From contig JAAYYU010000009.1 of NCBI GenBank assembly GCA_012515235.1, positions 17,451 through 81,450 on the forward strand: 64,000 nt of DNA, given 5' to 3'. This document shows, in pieces, positions 45,914 to 54,911 of this stretch. The position numbers and the translations under genes are program-made. How positions within the stretch are numbered: the stretch's first letter is position 1; each line of letters starts with the position of its first letter. The notes under the pieces were generated by a model, which saw only the letters and a list, made by a program, of their open reading frames with translations, had not been told where the DNA came from and ran no database searches. The stretch comes from Candidatus Anammoximicrobium sp. (GTDB lineage: Bacteria > Planctomycetota > Planctomycetia > Pirellulales > Pirellulaceae).

Positions 45914-46010
45914 GGGGTCAGGCCTACAGAATTCAATTTCGGCCCAGTTTGGTGCCAGCCGCGTCGGATGACTCTGCTCGGCCGAAATTGAATTCTGTAA
46001 GCCTGACCCC
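45914..46010. repeat. 97-bp palindromic repeat, copy 4 of 4
   Basis: Same unit with one difference near the start (GGCCTACAG instead of GGCTTACAG) and some differences at the left arm's inner end. It lies in the promoter interval between two divergent genes (45769 and 46190), so it cannot be only a terminator. Confidence 0.88.
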
Positions 46011-46189
46011 AGCACCGAAAGCGTGCCTTTATCAACGACGAGAAAAAGTGCCGAAATCCCGTTTGGTGCCAGGGCAAGTCTCCCGTTGCCCGGCGCCGAA
46101 GCCGTCATTGTCAGCGGAGGTCAGGGAGCCCATAATCGTCGATCGGAAAGCCACCTCCACACAACCCGCAAACAACGGGAAGGGACAAA

Positions 46190-47674
46190 ATGAAACGCAC
46201 ACTCGTACTGCTTGCCGCCCTGCTGTCGGCGCAGAACTCGCTGTCCGCCGTTGAACCGGCGTCACCGGGAAAACCCAACGTCGTCTACATCATGTCGGAT
46301 GAACTGGGCTACTACGAGCCGGCGTTCATGGGCGGCCGGAACATCCGGACGCCCCATCTGGACCGGATGGCGGCGGAGGGCATCCGGTTCAACAACCTGC
46401 TGGCCGGCTCGTCGGTGTGCGCCCCGACGCGCTGCTGTTTCCTGACCGGCAAGCACGGCGGCCACACGTCGGTGCGGCTCAACGGCGGAGGCACGCCGCT
46501 GCGCGCGGAGGAAGCGACCATGGCCTCGATGCTCAAGCCGCTGGGCTATGCCACAGGCGGGTTCGGCAAGTGGGGCTGCGGCGGCCGCGATTCCACCGGC
46601 GTGCCGGAGAAACACGGCTTCGACGTGTTCTTCGGTTACTACGACCAGGTCCACGCGCACAGCTACTATCCGCCGTACCTGATCCGCAACAGCGAGGAGG
46701 TGCCGCTGGAGGGCAACGTCGGCGTCAGCGGCCGGACGTATTCGCATTACCTCATCCACGAGGCGGCGATGCAGTTCATCCGCGAGCACGCCCGCGAGCC
46801 GTTTTTTGCCTATCTGCCCTACACGCCGCCGCACGGGCTGTTCGATATTCCCGACAGCGATCCGGCCTGGGCGCTGTACAAGGACCAGCCGTGGCCGGAG
46901 CCCGCGCGGCGTTACGCGGCGATGGTCACGATGGTGGACCGCCAGGTTGGCGAGGTGCTCGCCCTGCTCAAGGAACTCGGCATCGACGGCAACACGCTGG
47001 TCTTCTTCAGCGGCGACAACGGCGGCGCGGACTACTTCAGTTCTCCCGAGCAACCGCGCGGAGTGCATTCGGCGAACGAGAATCCGCAGACCGGCGTCGA
47101 GTATCGCGGCAAGAAAGGCACGCTGTACGAAGGCGGCTTGCGCGTGCCGTTCATCGCCCGCTGGCCGGGCAAGATCGCGCCGGGCCGCGTGAGCGATTAC
47201 CTGGGCTACTTCCCCGACGTGATGCCCACGATTGCCGAAGTAACCGGGGCCAAGGCGCCCGCAGACCTGGACGGCATCTCCTTCCTGCCGGAGTTGATCG
47301 GATCATCGGCCGCCGGTCGAGAGCAGCAGCAGCACGAGTACCTGTACTGGGAGATCCCCGGCTGGACGGCGATCCGCCAAGGCAACTGGCGGGCTGTGAA
47401 GCCGCCGCGGACCGAGAAGTGGGAACTGTACGATCTGGCCGCCGATCCGAGTGAATCCCAGGATCTGGCCGCCGCCAACCCCGAACTGCTGGCCCAACTC
47501 ACCGCGCGTGCCGCCAAGGCGCACGAACCGGTCCAGGAAGGCACCTTCGCCCGCACCGACCGCCACGAGCGCGACCGCCGGGCAAAGTTCGGAAAACAAG
47601 ACGAGCCCGAAGCCGCGAAGCCCAAAGCCAAGGCCCAAAAAGCCGCCGCAAAGAAAGTCAAAACAAGACCATGA
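46190..47674 (+). CDS. Type I formylglycine-dependent sulfatase
   Basis: A 494-aa protein with a signal peptide (cleavage near SAVEPASPG, residue 21). The sulfatase entry KPNVVYIMSDELGYYEP provides metal-binding D37. The FGly motif C77-A-P-T-R81 is followed by GKHGGHTSVR, and FFSGDNGGADYF carries later metal ligands. C77 must be converted to formylglycine by an FGE-type enzyme; no catalytic FGE gene was seen in the window. It should hydrolyse sulfate esters of a polysaccharide in the periplasm. The tail is Lys/Ala-rich. GAAGGGA precedes the ATG, and the stop overlaps the next gene (ATGA). Confidence 0.94.
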   Translation: MKRTLVLLAALLSAQNSLSAVEPASPGKPNVVYIMSDELGYYEPAFMGGRNIRTPHLDRMAAEGIRFNNLLAGSSVCAPTRCCFLTGKHGGHTSVRLNGGGTPLRAEEATMASMLKPLGYATGGFGKWGCGGRDSTGVPEKHGFDVFFGYYDQVHAHSYYPPYLIRNSEEVPLEGNVGVSGRTYSHYLIHEAAMQFIREHAREPFFAYLPYTPPHGLFDIPDSDPAWALYKDQPWPEPARRYAAMVTMVDRQVGEVLALLKELGIDGNTLVFFSGDNGGADYFSSPEQPRGVHSANENPQTGVEYRGKKGTLYEGGLRVPFIARWPGKIAPGRVSDYLGYFPDVMPTIAEVTGAKAPADLDGISFLPELIGSSAAGREQQQHEYLYWEIPGWTAIRQGNWRAVKPPRTEKWELYDLAADPSESQDLAAANPELLAQLTARAAKAHEPVQEGTFARTDRHERDRRAKFGKQDEPEAAKPKAKAQKAAAKKVKTRP

Positions 47675-49458
47675 AACACGCACTCGCTTTTCTTACCGTC
47701 GTCCTGCTGGGGCCGCTTGGCAGACTGGACGCCGCCGACGCGCCCCAAGCCGTTCAGCCGGAAGTCGGTCCAACGCGATTGTGCATCGTCAACGGCGATT
47801 TCAGCGACCTGGCCGGCCTGACGCTTGGCCAGGACGGTTGGTACAGCGGCCTGCCCAAGGGCTGGAGCGGCTCGGGCAGCACCTATGCCGTCCACCACCG
47901 GCGGGGCGCCACGCCGCCGACCTGCAACCCGTCCACACTGGGCTTCTTCCGCCAAAAAGTGGGTGTCTTGGACAAGGCCTCCGACCTGCTGCTGACGTTT
48001 GACGTTTCCGAACCGTGGAAGCCCGATCCGGTCCTGAACGCGGCGATTCTGGACGGCGACCTGGCGGAACTGGCAAGCGGCGATTTTGCGCCCGGATTGC
48101 AGCACACGCTCGTCGCCAAACACGTGCCCGCCGGCACGCCGCTCGTCATCGCGTTCCAAGCCGCCAAAAGCGCGCCCGGACTCGACAATGTGTCCATCGC
48201 CGTCAAACCCGTGGACACCTCCGCGCCTGCGGCGGCGCAAACGCCCGTCGCATCCGGGCCGCCGATCACCGTGGCGGCTTACTACTTCGGCAACTACCAT
48301 CCCGGCGATCCGCGGAACGTGAAGAGCAAGGGCCCGAACTGGTCCGAATGGGAACTGGTCAAAGCGGCTCGGCCGCGTTTTCCAGGTCATCATCAGCCGA
48401 AGGCGCCGTTGTGGGGATACACGGACGAATCGGACCCGAAGGTCATGGCACAAAAAATCGCCGCCGCCGCCGACCACGGCATCGGCGCGTTCATCTTCGA
48501 TTGGTACTACTACAACGACGGCCCGTTTCTCGACCGGCCAATCAACTTGGGTTTTCTGAAGGCGGAGAACAACGCGCGCGTGAAGTTCGCCTTCATGTGG
48601 GCCAACCATGACTGGATCGAAATCCATCCCTACCGGCGCGGCGCCGAACGCAAGGTGCTGTATCCCGGCGCCGTGACGCCGGAGAACTTCGACAAGATCT
48701 GCGACCACGTGATCGGCGCGTACTTCCGGCACCCGTCCTATTGGTGCATCGACGGGCGGCCCTACTTTTCGTTCTATGACTTGACGACCCTGTTGGACAG
48801 CTTCGGCAGCGTGGCAGCCACGCGCGCGGGGCTGGACAAGTTCCGCGCCAAGGCCCTGGCGGCCGGTCTGCCGGGCCTGCATTTGAACGCGGTGGTCTGG
48901 GGCCGGCCCATCCTGCCCGGCGAGCGGAAACCGGCGGACGCCGCGCAGTTAGTCAAGGACCTGGGCTTCGACTCGGTCACCTCGTACGTCTGGATTCACC
49001 ACGTGCCGCTGCCGCAGTTGCAGACCGATTACAACGAAGTCCGCGACGCCTACTTGCGGTATTGGAACGAGGCGGATCGCAAGTTCGACGTGCCCTACTT
49101 CCCGAACGTGACCATGGGCTGGGATTCCAGTCCGCGGGCCCACCAGGACGACGAGTTCGGCAATTTCGGCTACCCGTTCACGAACACCATCGGCGGCAAC
49201 ACGCCGGAACGTTTGCGGGAAGCGCTGGAAATGACCAAGCGGCGGCTTCTGGCGAAGCCCGGCGGTCCGCGGATCCTGAACATCAACTGCTGGAACGAAT
49301 GGACCGAGGGCAGCTATCTGGAACCGGACACGACTCACGGTTTGAAATACCTGGAAGCAGTCCGCGACGTTTTTGGTCCGGTCCCGGCAGCCAACTTGAG
49401 GAGCCAGACGGAAAAAGAAACGGAAAAAGGGGTCAGGAAACGGGAGGGCGGTTTCTGA
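47671..49458 (+). CDS. Secreted WbsX/GH99-like domain protein
   Basis: A 595-aa protein with a signal peptide (near residue 21). An N-terminal beta-sandwich (VNGDFSDLAGLTLGQDGWYSG) covers about residues 35-200. The GH99/WbsX-like barrel follows: VAAYYFGNYHPGDPRN, GIGAFIFDWYYYNDG, FAFMWANHDWIE, SYVWIHHVPLP and LNINCWNEWTEGSYLEPD, the last being the signature of the WbsX family. It is coupled to the sulfatase by a 4-bp overlap, so both probably act on the same sulfated glycan. The last 15 or so residues (KETEKGVRKREGGF) are encoded by a palindromic element and differ in composition. Confidence 0.85.
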   Translation: MKHALAFLTVVLLGPLGRLDAADAPQAVQPEVGPTRLCIVNGDFSDLAGLTLGQDGWYSGLPKGWSGSGSTYAVHHRRGATPPTCNPSTLGFFRQKVGVLDKASDLLLTFDVSEPWKPDPVLNAAILDGDLAELASGDFAPGLQHTLVAKHVPAGTPLVIAFQAAKSAPGLDNVSIAVKPVDTSAPAAAQTPVASGPPITVAAYYFGNYHPGDPRNVKSKGPNWSEWELVKAARPRFPGHHQPKAPLWGYTDESDPKVMAQKIAAAADHGIGAFIFDWYYYNDGPFLDRPINLGFLKAENNARVKFAFMWANHDWIEIHPYRRGAERKVLYPGAVTPENFDKICDHVIGAYFRHPSYWCIDGRPYFSFYDLTTLLDSFGSVAATRAGLDKFRAKALAAGLPGLHLNAVVWGRPILPGERKPADAAQLVKDLGFDSVTSYVWIHHVPLPQLQTDYNEVRDAYLRYWNEADRKFDVPYFPNVTMGWDSSPRAHQDDEFGNFGYPFTNTIGGNTPERLREALEMTKRRLLAKPGGPRILNINCWNEWTEGSYLEPDTTHGLKYLEAVRDVFGPVPAANLRSQTEKETEKGVRKREGGF

Positions 49459-49488
49459 CTCGCTCTCGGTTCCTGACACCCCGTTTCC
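49429..49488. repeat. GGGGTCAGG-type palindromic element straddling a stop codon
   Basis: GGGGTCAGGAAACGGG at 49429..49444 is followed at 49480..49488 by CCCGTTTCC, an exact reverse complement of 49436..49444 (9-bp arms). It shares the GGGGTCAGG head with the 97-bp family but not the rest. The stop codon of the WbsX-like gene (49456..49458) lies inside. Confidence 0.6.
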
Positions 49489-49681
49489 GGCCTGCCGTTC
49501 AGCCGTCCTCGTCACCCGTTAGCTGCCGGATTCTCCCCCGCCGCCGACGGCCGTTCATCCGCCCCTTGCCCCGGCCAGAAATCCCGGAGATATTGGTTCG
49601 ACGACCTGCGGAACGCAGGATGGAGAAACCAAAGCTTCTCCGGAAAACTTGAGGCTTCTAGAACCTCCAAGGAGCAATGTC

Positions 49682-50917
49682 ATGAGGGGAGTTGCGATCT
49701 GGGTGTGGCTGGTGATCGGTCCGGTGTTTTGCGCTCGTGCCGGCGAAGCGTTGAAGGAACAGGCTCCGGAGTGGAAGGCCGGGGCGGCGGCGGCGGTGAT
49801 TACGCCGGAGATGCCGCTGTCCATGGCGGGCTACGCGGGGCGCAAGGAGCCGGCGGAGGGGACGGAGCAGGAGTTGTTTGCCAAGGCGCTGGCCGTCGAA
49901 GACCGGGACGGCAATCGGGTCGTGTTCGTGACGATGGACCTGATCGGCGTGATCGAGCGGCTCCGCACGGCGGTGGCCGAACAGGTGCAGCAGAAGTACC
50001 AGTTGCCGCCGCACGCGCTGCTGATGAACGCGTCGCATACGCACTGCGGGCCGGCGTACGGGCGGGACGAGGCCAAGACGTATTTCGATTCGCTGACGCA
50101 GACGCTGGTCGATCTTGTCGGCAAGTCGCTGGACGGTCTCGAACCGGCCACGCTCTCGTACTGCTGCGCCCGCTGCGGATTCGCCATGAATCGCCGCACG
50201 CCGACGGAGGCCGGTTATCGGAATCATCCCAATCCCGACGGACCGGTCGATCACACGGTCCCCGTGCTGCGCGTCGCGCGGGCTGACGGCACGCTCCGCG
50301 CGGTGCTGTTCGGCTACGCCTGCCACAACACGACGATGGGGTTTCGCAAATGGCTGGGCGACTACGCCGGATACGCACAGGAGTATTTCGAACAGGATCA
50401 TCCGGGCGTGACCGCGGCGTTCCTGATGGGGTGCGGCGCCGACCAGAATCCGTATCCGCGGAGCGAACTGCCGTACGCACAAAAGCACGGCCGGTCGCTG
50501 GCCACGGCGGTCGAAGCGGCGCTGGAAGTGAACCAGCGCACGCCGCTTCACCAGCGGCCTCTGCACGGTCCGCTGCGGTCGGCGCTGGAACCCGTCGTGC
50601 TGGAATCTGCCGCCGAGGGCCGTCCCGACTTTCCGTACCCGGTGCACGTCGTCCGTTTCGGCAACGACTTGGCCGTCATCGCGCTGGCCAGCGAAGTCGT
50701 CGTGGATTACTCGCTGCGGCTGAAACGCGAACTCACCAAGCCCGACGGCCCGGCCATCTGGGTTGCGGGCTACTCGAACGCCTACAACAATTACGTCGCC
50801 AGCCAACGGGTGCTGGAAGAAGGCGGCTACGAGGCCAGCAACACGCCCTGGAAGCCCAGCCTGGAGGAGCGGATCGTGGGTAAGGTTCATGAGCTGCTTG
50901 GGCGGTTGAATCCGTAG
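49682..50917 (+). CDS. Neutral/alkaline ceramidase-like secreted protein
   Basis: A 411-aa protein with a signal peptide (cleavage near CARAGEAL, residue 20). It has the N-terminal layout of neutral non-lysosomal ceramidase-like proteins: WKAGAAAAVITPEMPLSMAGY, FVTMDLIGV, the His-rich MNASHTHCGPAYG (zinc ligands in the family), LFGYACHNTT and FLMGCGADQNPYPR. The family is widespread in Planctomycetota, usually as secreted proteins of uncertain substrate. Length is shorter than full ceramidase and lacks the C-terminal Ig-like domain. AAGGAG lies 7 nt before the ATG at 49682, which overrides an earlier in-frame start. Confidence 0.85.
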   Translation: MRGVAIWVWLVIGPVFCARAGEALKEQAPEWKAGAAAAVITPEMPLSMAGYAGRKEPAEGTEQELFAKALAVEDRDGNRVVFVTMDLIGVIERLRTAVAEQVQQKYQLPPHALLMNASHTHCGPAYGRDEAKTYFDSLTQTLVDLVGKSLDGLEPATLSYCCARCGFAMNRRTPTEAGYRNHPNPDGPVDHTVPVLRVARADGTLRAVLFGYACHNTTMGFRKWLGDYAGYAQEYFEQDHPGVTAAFLMGCGADQNPYPRSELPYAQKHGRSLATAVEAALEVNQRTPLHQRPLHGPLRSALEPVVLESAAEGRPDFPYPVHVVRFGNDLAVIALASEVVVDYSLRLKRELTKPDGPAIWVAGYSNAYNNYVASQRVLEEGGYEASNTPWKPSLEERIVGKVHELLGRLNP

Positions 50918-50981
50918 GCACACGGACCGAATCGCCGGGGACCACCGGGCAAGCCGGCGACCCGACTGCTGCGCCAGCCAA

Positions 50982-50995
50982 GGGGTCCTGACCCC
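50982..50995. repeat. Short GGGGTC-CT-GACCCC palindrome
   Basis: A perfect 6-bp inverted repeat with a 2-nt spacer. It matches the two outer ends of the GGGGTCAGG element family joined together and may be a deletion remnant. It lies between two convergent gene ends. Confidence 0.45.
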
Positions 50996-51006
50996 ATTAG
51001 AATCCG

Positions 51007-54000
51007 CTAGGGCGTTGCCCTTCGGGGCGACTGCAGCGCCTCGATCGCGTCGCCGATCTTGCCCCGGAACGCGTTCCAGTCGTCGGGACCGAACAGCCTG
51101 TCGTGGTCGCGCTGGCCGAGCTTGAAGGCGGCCATCCGCTGGGCGATCAACGCTTCGGCGGCCCGCGCGGCGGGTGTGCCGGCGCGCTGCCTGGCCAGCC
51201 GCGCCGCGGTCAGCAGCCGGCGGTAATCGTCCAGGCCCTCGCGCACTTGCTCGAAGTGAATCGACGGGATCAGCTGCCCGTCCGGTGACGAATTGCACCA
51301 GGCGTAATCGTCCTCCCGGCAATCGAGCGCATAGTATGGATCGCCGGCGACCACATTCCAGTGCCAGGAGAGGCGGAACTTCATGTCGAACTGCTTGACC
51401 GCCTTGTACATGTAATCGCCGAAGGTCCAGCGGTTGCCGCCGTTGTAGAACGCCCAGTCGCTGCCCGCCTCGTGCAGCAGACGGACGGAGTCCTCGTCGT
51501 GGCCGTTCCAGTTGGCGACTTGCAGCAACTTGGACAATCGGAAATGCGGATCGTTCCGGTCGCTGCCGCTGAAGCTGCTGGCAGCCGTGAAGAACGGCGG
51601 GCCTTCCGGGAATGCCTTGCGGTAAGCCTCGGCGTTTTCGGCCGAGCGCCGCAGGTCATCGCCAATCGGCTCGTCGCCCAAATTGTAGTACACGGGAATC
51701 CAGGCCTGCTGGTCGGCGTGCTGCTGGATCGGCGTGTAGACGGCCTTGACGAATTCCGCGTAATCCTTGAAGCCGGCCGCGGTCATCGCCCCGGTGTCCT
51801 GGTAGTAAGCGTTGAAGCCGGACACTCCACGGCCATACGAAACGACGGCCAGGAAACCGAAGTCCTTGACCAGTTGCATTGGGGCGTCGGCCCTCCCGAA
51901 GTCCAACACGGGCTGGCCGTTCTGGAAACCGCGGTAGGCAATCGTGGGAATGCCGCTGCACGCGGTGCAACCGTACTGGCGCATCTTGCGGAGACTGTGC
52001 TGCGCCATGCGCTGGTTCCAGGCCGCGGCCGCCGGATCTTCGCCGTACCAGGGGATGGAAATGGAATGGCCCCACGGCCCGGCGGGAACGTCGACCGGAT
52101 CCAGCGTCCCCGCTCGGACTCGAAACTCGACGGGCACCTCGGCCGCGCCGCCCCGCTGAGGCCTGATCGCCAGTACGCCCTGGTACACGCCCGGTTCGGC
52201 GCCGGCCGGCGTTTTGACTGTCAGCCAGAACCGGCGGGTCACGTCCTGGGGCATGTCGACCGCGTTGGTGGGCATGATCAGCCGGGGACGGATCGTGTAA
52301 ACCGAACCTTCCATCGTGACCCGGCTGATACGGTACGAGACGAACCCCACGTCGATGGCACTGGCCGGGATCACGCCCGCCGGACCGCGCAAATCGCCCG
52401 CCGTCACCGCCACTCGGCCGAGGTTGCGCAAGGGGACCACGCCCACGGTCAGCGGCTCCAACTCGCCCGCAAACGCTTCGCCCCGCAGCGGCCCGCCGAT
52501 TTCCGACGCCAGCGGCGTGTCGTTGTAGTACACGTCCTGCATCCAGTCGCGCTGGAACACGACGTAGCCGCGGCGCTCGTCTTCCGACGTGGGCTGCAAT
52601 GGGTCGCCCGCCGGCCGGTGCAGGACGCGTTTGAAGTAGTTGTCGAAGTAAAAACGCCGCTTCTGTTCCACGAATCTCAGGAAGGCTTCGCCCTCGGCGG
52701 CTTTGCCGACCGGGAAGATCACCGCAGCCGAAACGCAGCAGCCCCAATTCTCGCCCTGGAACTCGACGTTCAATTGCCCGTCGGTCACGTCGACCTCGAA
52801 CGTCTTCTCCTGGAAGTACGCCTTCTGGTACTTGTCGAACGTGCTGTCCGCCGGCTGGTCCTCGACCTTCCAGAAGCGGAAGTATTTTTCTTGGAATTGG
52901 GCAAAATCCATCTTGTCCGACACCACCGGTTGGCCCTCCGCCAGGATGGCCCGCTGACGATACACCTGGTACTCGCCCCAGAACCCGGACGGGCTGTCGA
53001 TGTTCACCAGCACTCGGTAACGGCCGTTGGGCACGTCCACCGCCAGCCCGCCGCGCTCGAGGCAGATGAAGTCCTGGTACAGCGGCTCCGGCTGCAGCGC
53101 GTCGAAGCTGCGCCAGATCCGGGCGTCCTTCAGGCCGTAACCGCGGCCACGGCTGTAGATCGTGCTGGGCGTGATCGGTTGAAAGCCGTCCATCAGCGGG
53201 CTTCCACCCGGCCCGAAGTCGAAGGCGTGCAGGCCGTCAAACGCTACGCCTTGCGCGGCGGTGTCGCGTTCCAGCCGCACGTTATCCAAAAACAAGGGCG
53301 CCTTGGGCGCGTTGCCGATGCTGAACACCAGCCGCGTGATGCCGCCCAGCATCAACATGCGTCCGGGACGCGACTTCTCGCCAACGTACAGCTGCTTGAC
53401 TGGAACGATCAGCGTGCTCGAACCCGGCGGCGCGACGGTCGTGTAATTGACCCGCGTCCAATAGTCCCGCGTCGCGGTGTCCCGGACTTCGACGTACAAC
53501 TCCAGCGGATCGTCGGTTTCGACGTGCAAGTCGGCTTTGAGGAAGTCGTAGCCCGACCAGTCCTGCGGCCCGTCCATGACCACGTAGGAGCGATCGATGC
53601 GCAGGGCCTTCTTGCCGTCGGTGGCGTGCTGCTCGACCACTTTGCCGCCGCTGAAGGGATTTTTGTCTTCGAACGAGGTGACCAGCTTCACGGGCGGGCC
53701 GCTGACGACCGTCTTCTGGACCTCCAGCAACGAACCGCAGGCGTAGCATTGCTTCCAGGCGGGCATATTTCGGTACGCGCACTCCGGGCAGCGGACGGCC
53801 GCCGCCGTCAACTCACCGGGCGGCGCGATGGGCGCTTCTTCGGGGCCCAACACGGGCTCGTCCGTCAGCGGCACGTCGTTGCCGACCCGGACCAGCGACA
53901 CGTCGTCGATCCACAGATAGCCGGGAGCGAACATCCCGAACGAAGGCCCGGCCTGTTTCTTTTCCTTGACGTCCGCCACGTAGGTCAGTTTCGTCCAGCC

Positions 54001-54405
54001 GAACGTGCCGTTCTTCTTGAGTTGCACGTACTTGCCGTCGAACATGAACTCGGTCGTCGCGTTCCAGATCCCTGTGCCGATATCCAGGCCGCGGAGGTAG
54101 GCCGTGATCTGGTAGCGCCCCGGTTCCAGATCCCGCAACTGGACCGTGCGAATCTTCGCTCCGGCCCCGCCGACCAGCAAGCACGAATGCTGGCCGGTGC
54201 GTGCCACCTGGCCGACGGCGAAGCTACAATCGCCCTCGTATTTCCAGCCGCCCCACTTGGCGAACACCAGCCCGAACTGGTCCCGTTCTTGGGGCGCTTC
54301 AAACGAAGGATCTTCGACCAGATTCGGGCCCTGCTGCCCCGCCGCATCCGCCGACAGGCACAAGAACCCCAGCCAACACACGCCGCAAGCCATCCCCGTA
54401 CGCAT
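51007..54405 (-). CDS. Secreted DUF4091-type protein with embedded zinc ribbon
   Basis: A 1132-aa protein with a signal peptide (near residue 23). Residues about 28-185 form a CBM-like sandwich (NLVEDPSFEAPQERDQFG). A zinc ribbon follows at about 208-228 (CPECAYRN...CYACG), unusual in an exported protein. Next come beta-sandwich regions (about 240-640), a segment with IRPRLIMPTNAVDMPQDVTR, and a C-terminal glycosidase-like barrel (PWGHSISIPWYGEDP, YYNLGDEPIGDD, FRLSWHWNVVAGDPYYALD) ending in a DUF4091-like tail (HFEQVREGLDDYRRL). The Glu in GDEP is a candidate catalytic residue by analogy. Function unknown; probably glycan-active. Confidence 0.72.
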   Translation of the reverse strand: MRTGMACGVCWLGFLCLSADAAGQQGPNLVEDPSFEAPQERDQFGLVFAKWGGWKYEGDCSFAVGQVARTGQHSCLLVGGAGAKIRTVQLRDLEPGRYQITAYLRGLDIGTGIWNATTEFMFDGKYVQLKKNGTFGWTKLTYVADVKEKKQAGPSFGMFAPGYLWIDDVSLVRVGNDVPLTDEPVLGPEEAPIAPPGELTAAAVRCPECAYRNMPAWKQCYACGSLLEVQKTVVSGPPVKLVTSFEDKNPFSGGKVVEQHATDGKKALRIDRSYVVMDGPQDWSGYDFLKADLHVETDDPLELYVEVRDTATRDYWTRVNYTTVAPPGSSTLIVPVKQLYVGEKSRPGRMLMLGGITRLVFSIGNAPKAPLFLDNVRLERDTAAQGVAFDGLHAFDFGPGGSPLMDGFQPITPSTIYSRGRGYGLKDARIWRSFDALQPEPLYQDFICLERGGLAVDVPNGRYRVLVNIDSPSGFWGEYQVYRQRAILAEGQPVVSDKMDFAQFQEKYFRFWKVEDQPADSTFDKYQKAYFQEKTFEVDVTDGQLNVEFQGENWGCCVSAAVIFPVGKAAEGEAFLRFVEQKRRFYFDNYFKRVLHRPAGDPLQPTSEDERRGYVVFQRDWMQDVYYNDTPLASEIGGPLRGEAFAGELEPLTVGVVPLRNLGRVAVTAGDLRGPAGVIPASAIDVGFVSYRISRVTMEGSVYTIRPRLIMPTNAVDMPQDVTRRFWLTVKTPAGAEPGVYQGVLAIRPQRGGAAEVPVEFRVRAGTLDPVDVPAGPWGHSISIPWYGEDPAAAAWNQRMAQHSLRKMRQYGCTACSGIPTIAYRGFQNGQPVLDFGRADAPMQLVKDFGFLAVVSYGRGVSGFNAYYQDTGAMTAAGFKDYAEFVKAVYTPIQQHADQQAWIPVYYNLGDEPIGDDLRRSAENAEAYRKAFPEGPPFFTAASSFSGSDRNDPHFRLSKLLQVANWNGHDEDSVRLLHEAGSDWAFYNGGNRWTFGDYMYKAVKQFDMKFRLSWHWNVVAGDPYYALDCREDDYAWCNSSPDGQLIPSIHFEQVREGLDDYRRLLTAARLARQRAGTPAARAAEALIAQRMAAFKLGQRDHDRLFGPDDWNAFRGKIGDAIEALQSPRRATP

Positions 54406-54911
54406 CGTGGATCCTCCTCTTTCGGCCTGTCATCGTAGCACCGCCCGGCGACCGAAGCCAGTTGGCTCCGCACCAGCCTCGGCGGCCTTCACGCGGTTCA
54501 AGGGCCTCCGTTGGCCAGTCGTTGAGGTGACTCGGCGTTCCGCACGGTTGACACAAAGCCAGCTGCCCGCTCGCCGACGTTGGCGGAAGGCGGCCCTTCA
54601 GGGACCTCGCCGCCAGGATTCACGCGTATCGAGGTTCCCCTCCACTGCAAAGGCTCTCTCTGCCTGCCCCACTTATTGACTCCGCCTGCGGTGCAAGTTA
54701 GGATCATGGCGTTAGGGGGGAGATGGGGTCGACTTGCTGTGCGGGATTCACGGGCTTGATCCTCCGGTGCGTCAACCCTTGGTCTAGTCGTGCTTTGCGC
54801 CGTCGTTCTTTGGGCTGCGAGGTGCTTGGCGGGGCCTTGCCGCGAAACGCGGCAGCCCGTCCGATGATTTAGGCTGTTCGTAGCGAAGCGAGGTCATTTG
54901 AGGGATTCGCC
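54406..54911. other. Intergenic region upstream of the signalling operon
   Basis: This 506-bp gap lies between the divergent DUF4091-type gene and the histidine-kinase gene. It contains no credible gene. A GAGGG element 7 nt before the GTG at 54912 is the ribosome-binding site of the kinase. No clear operator was found. Confidence 0.5.
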
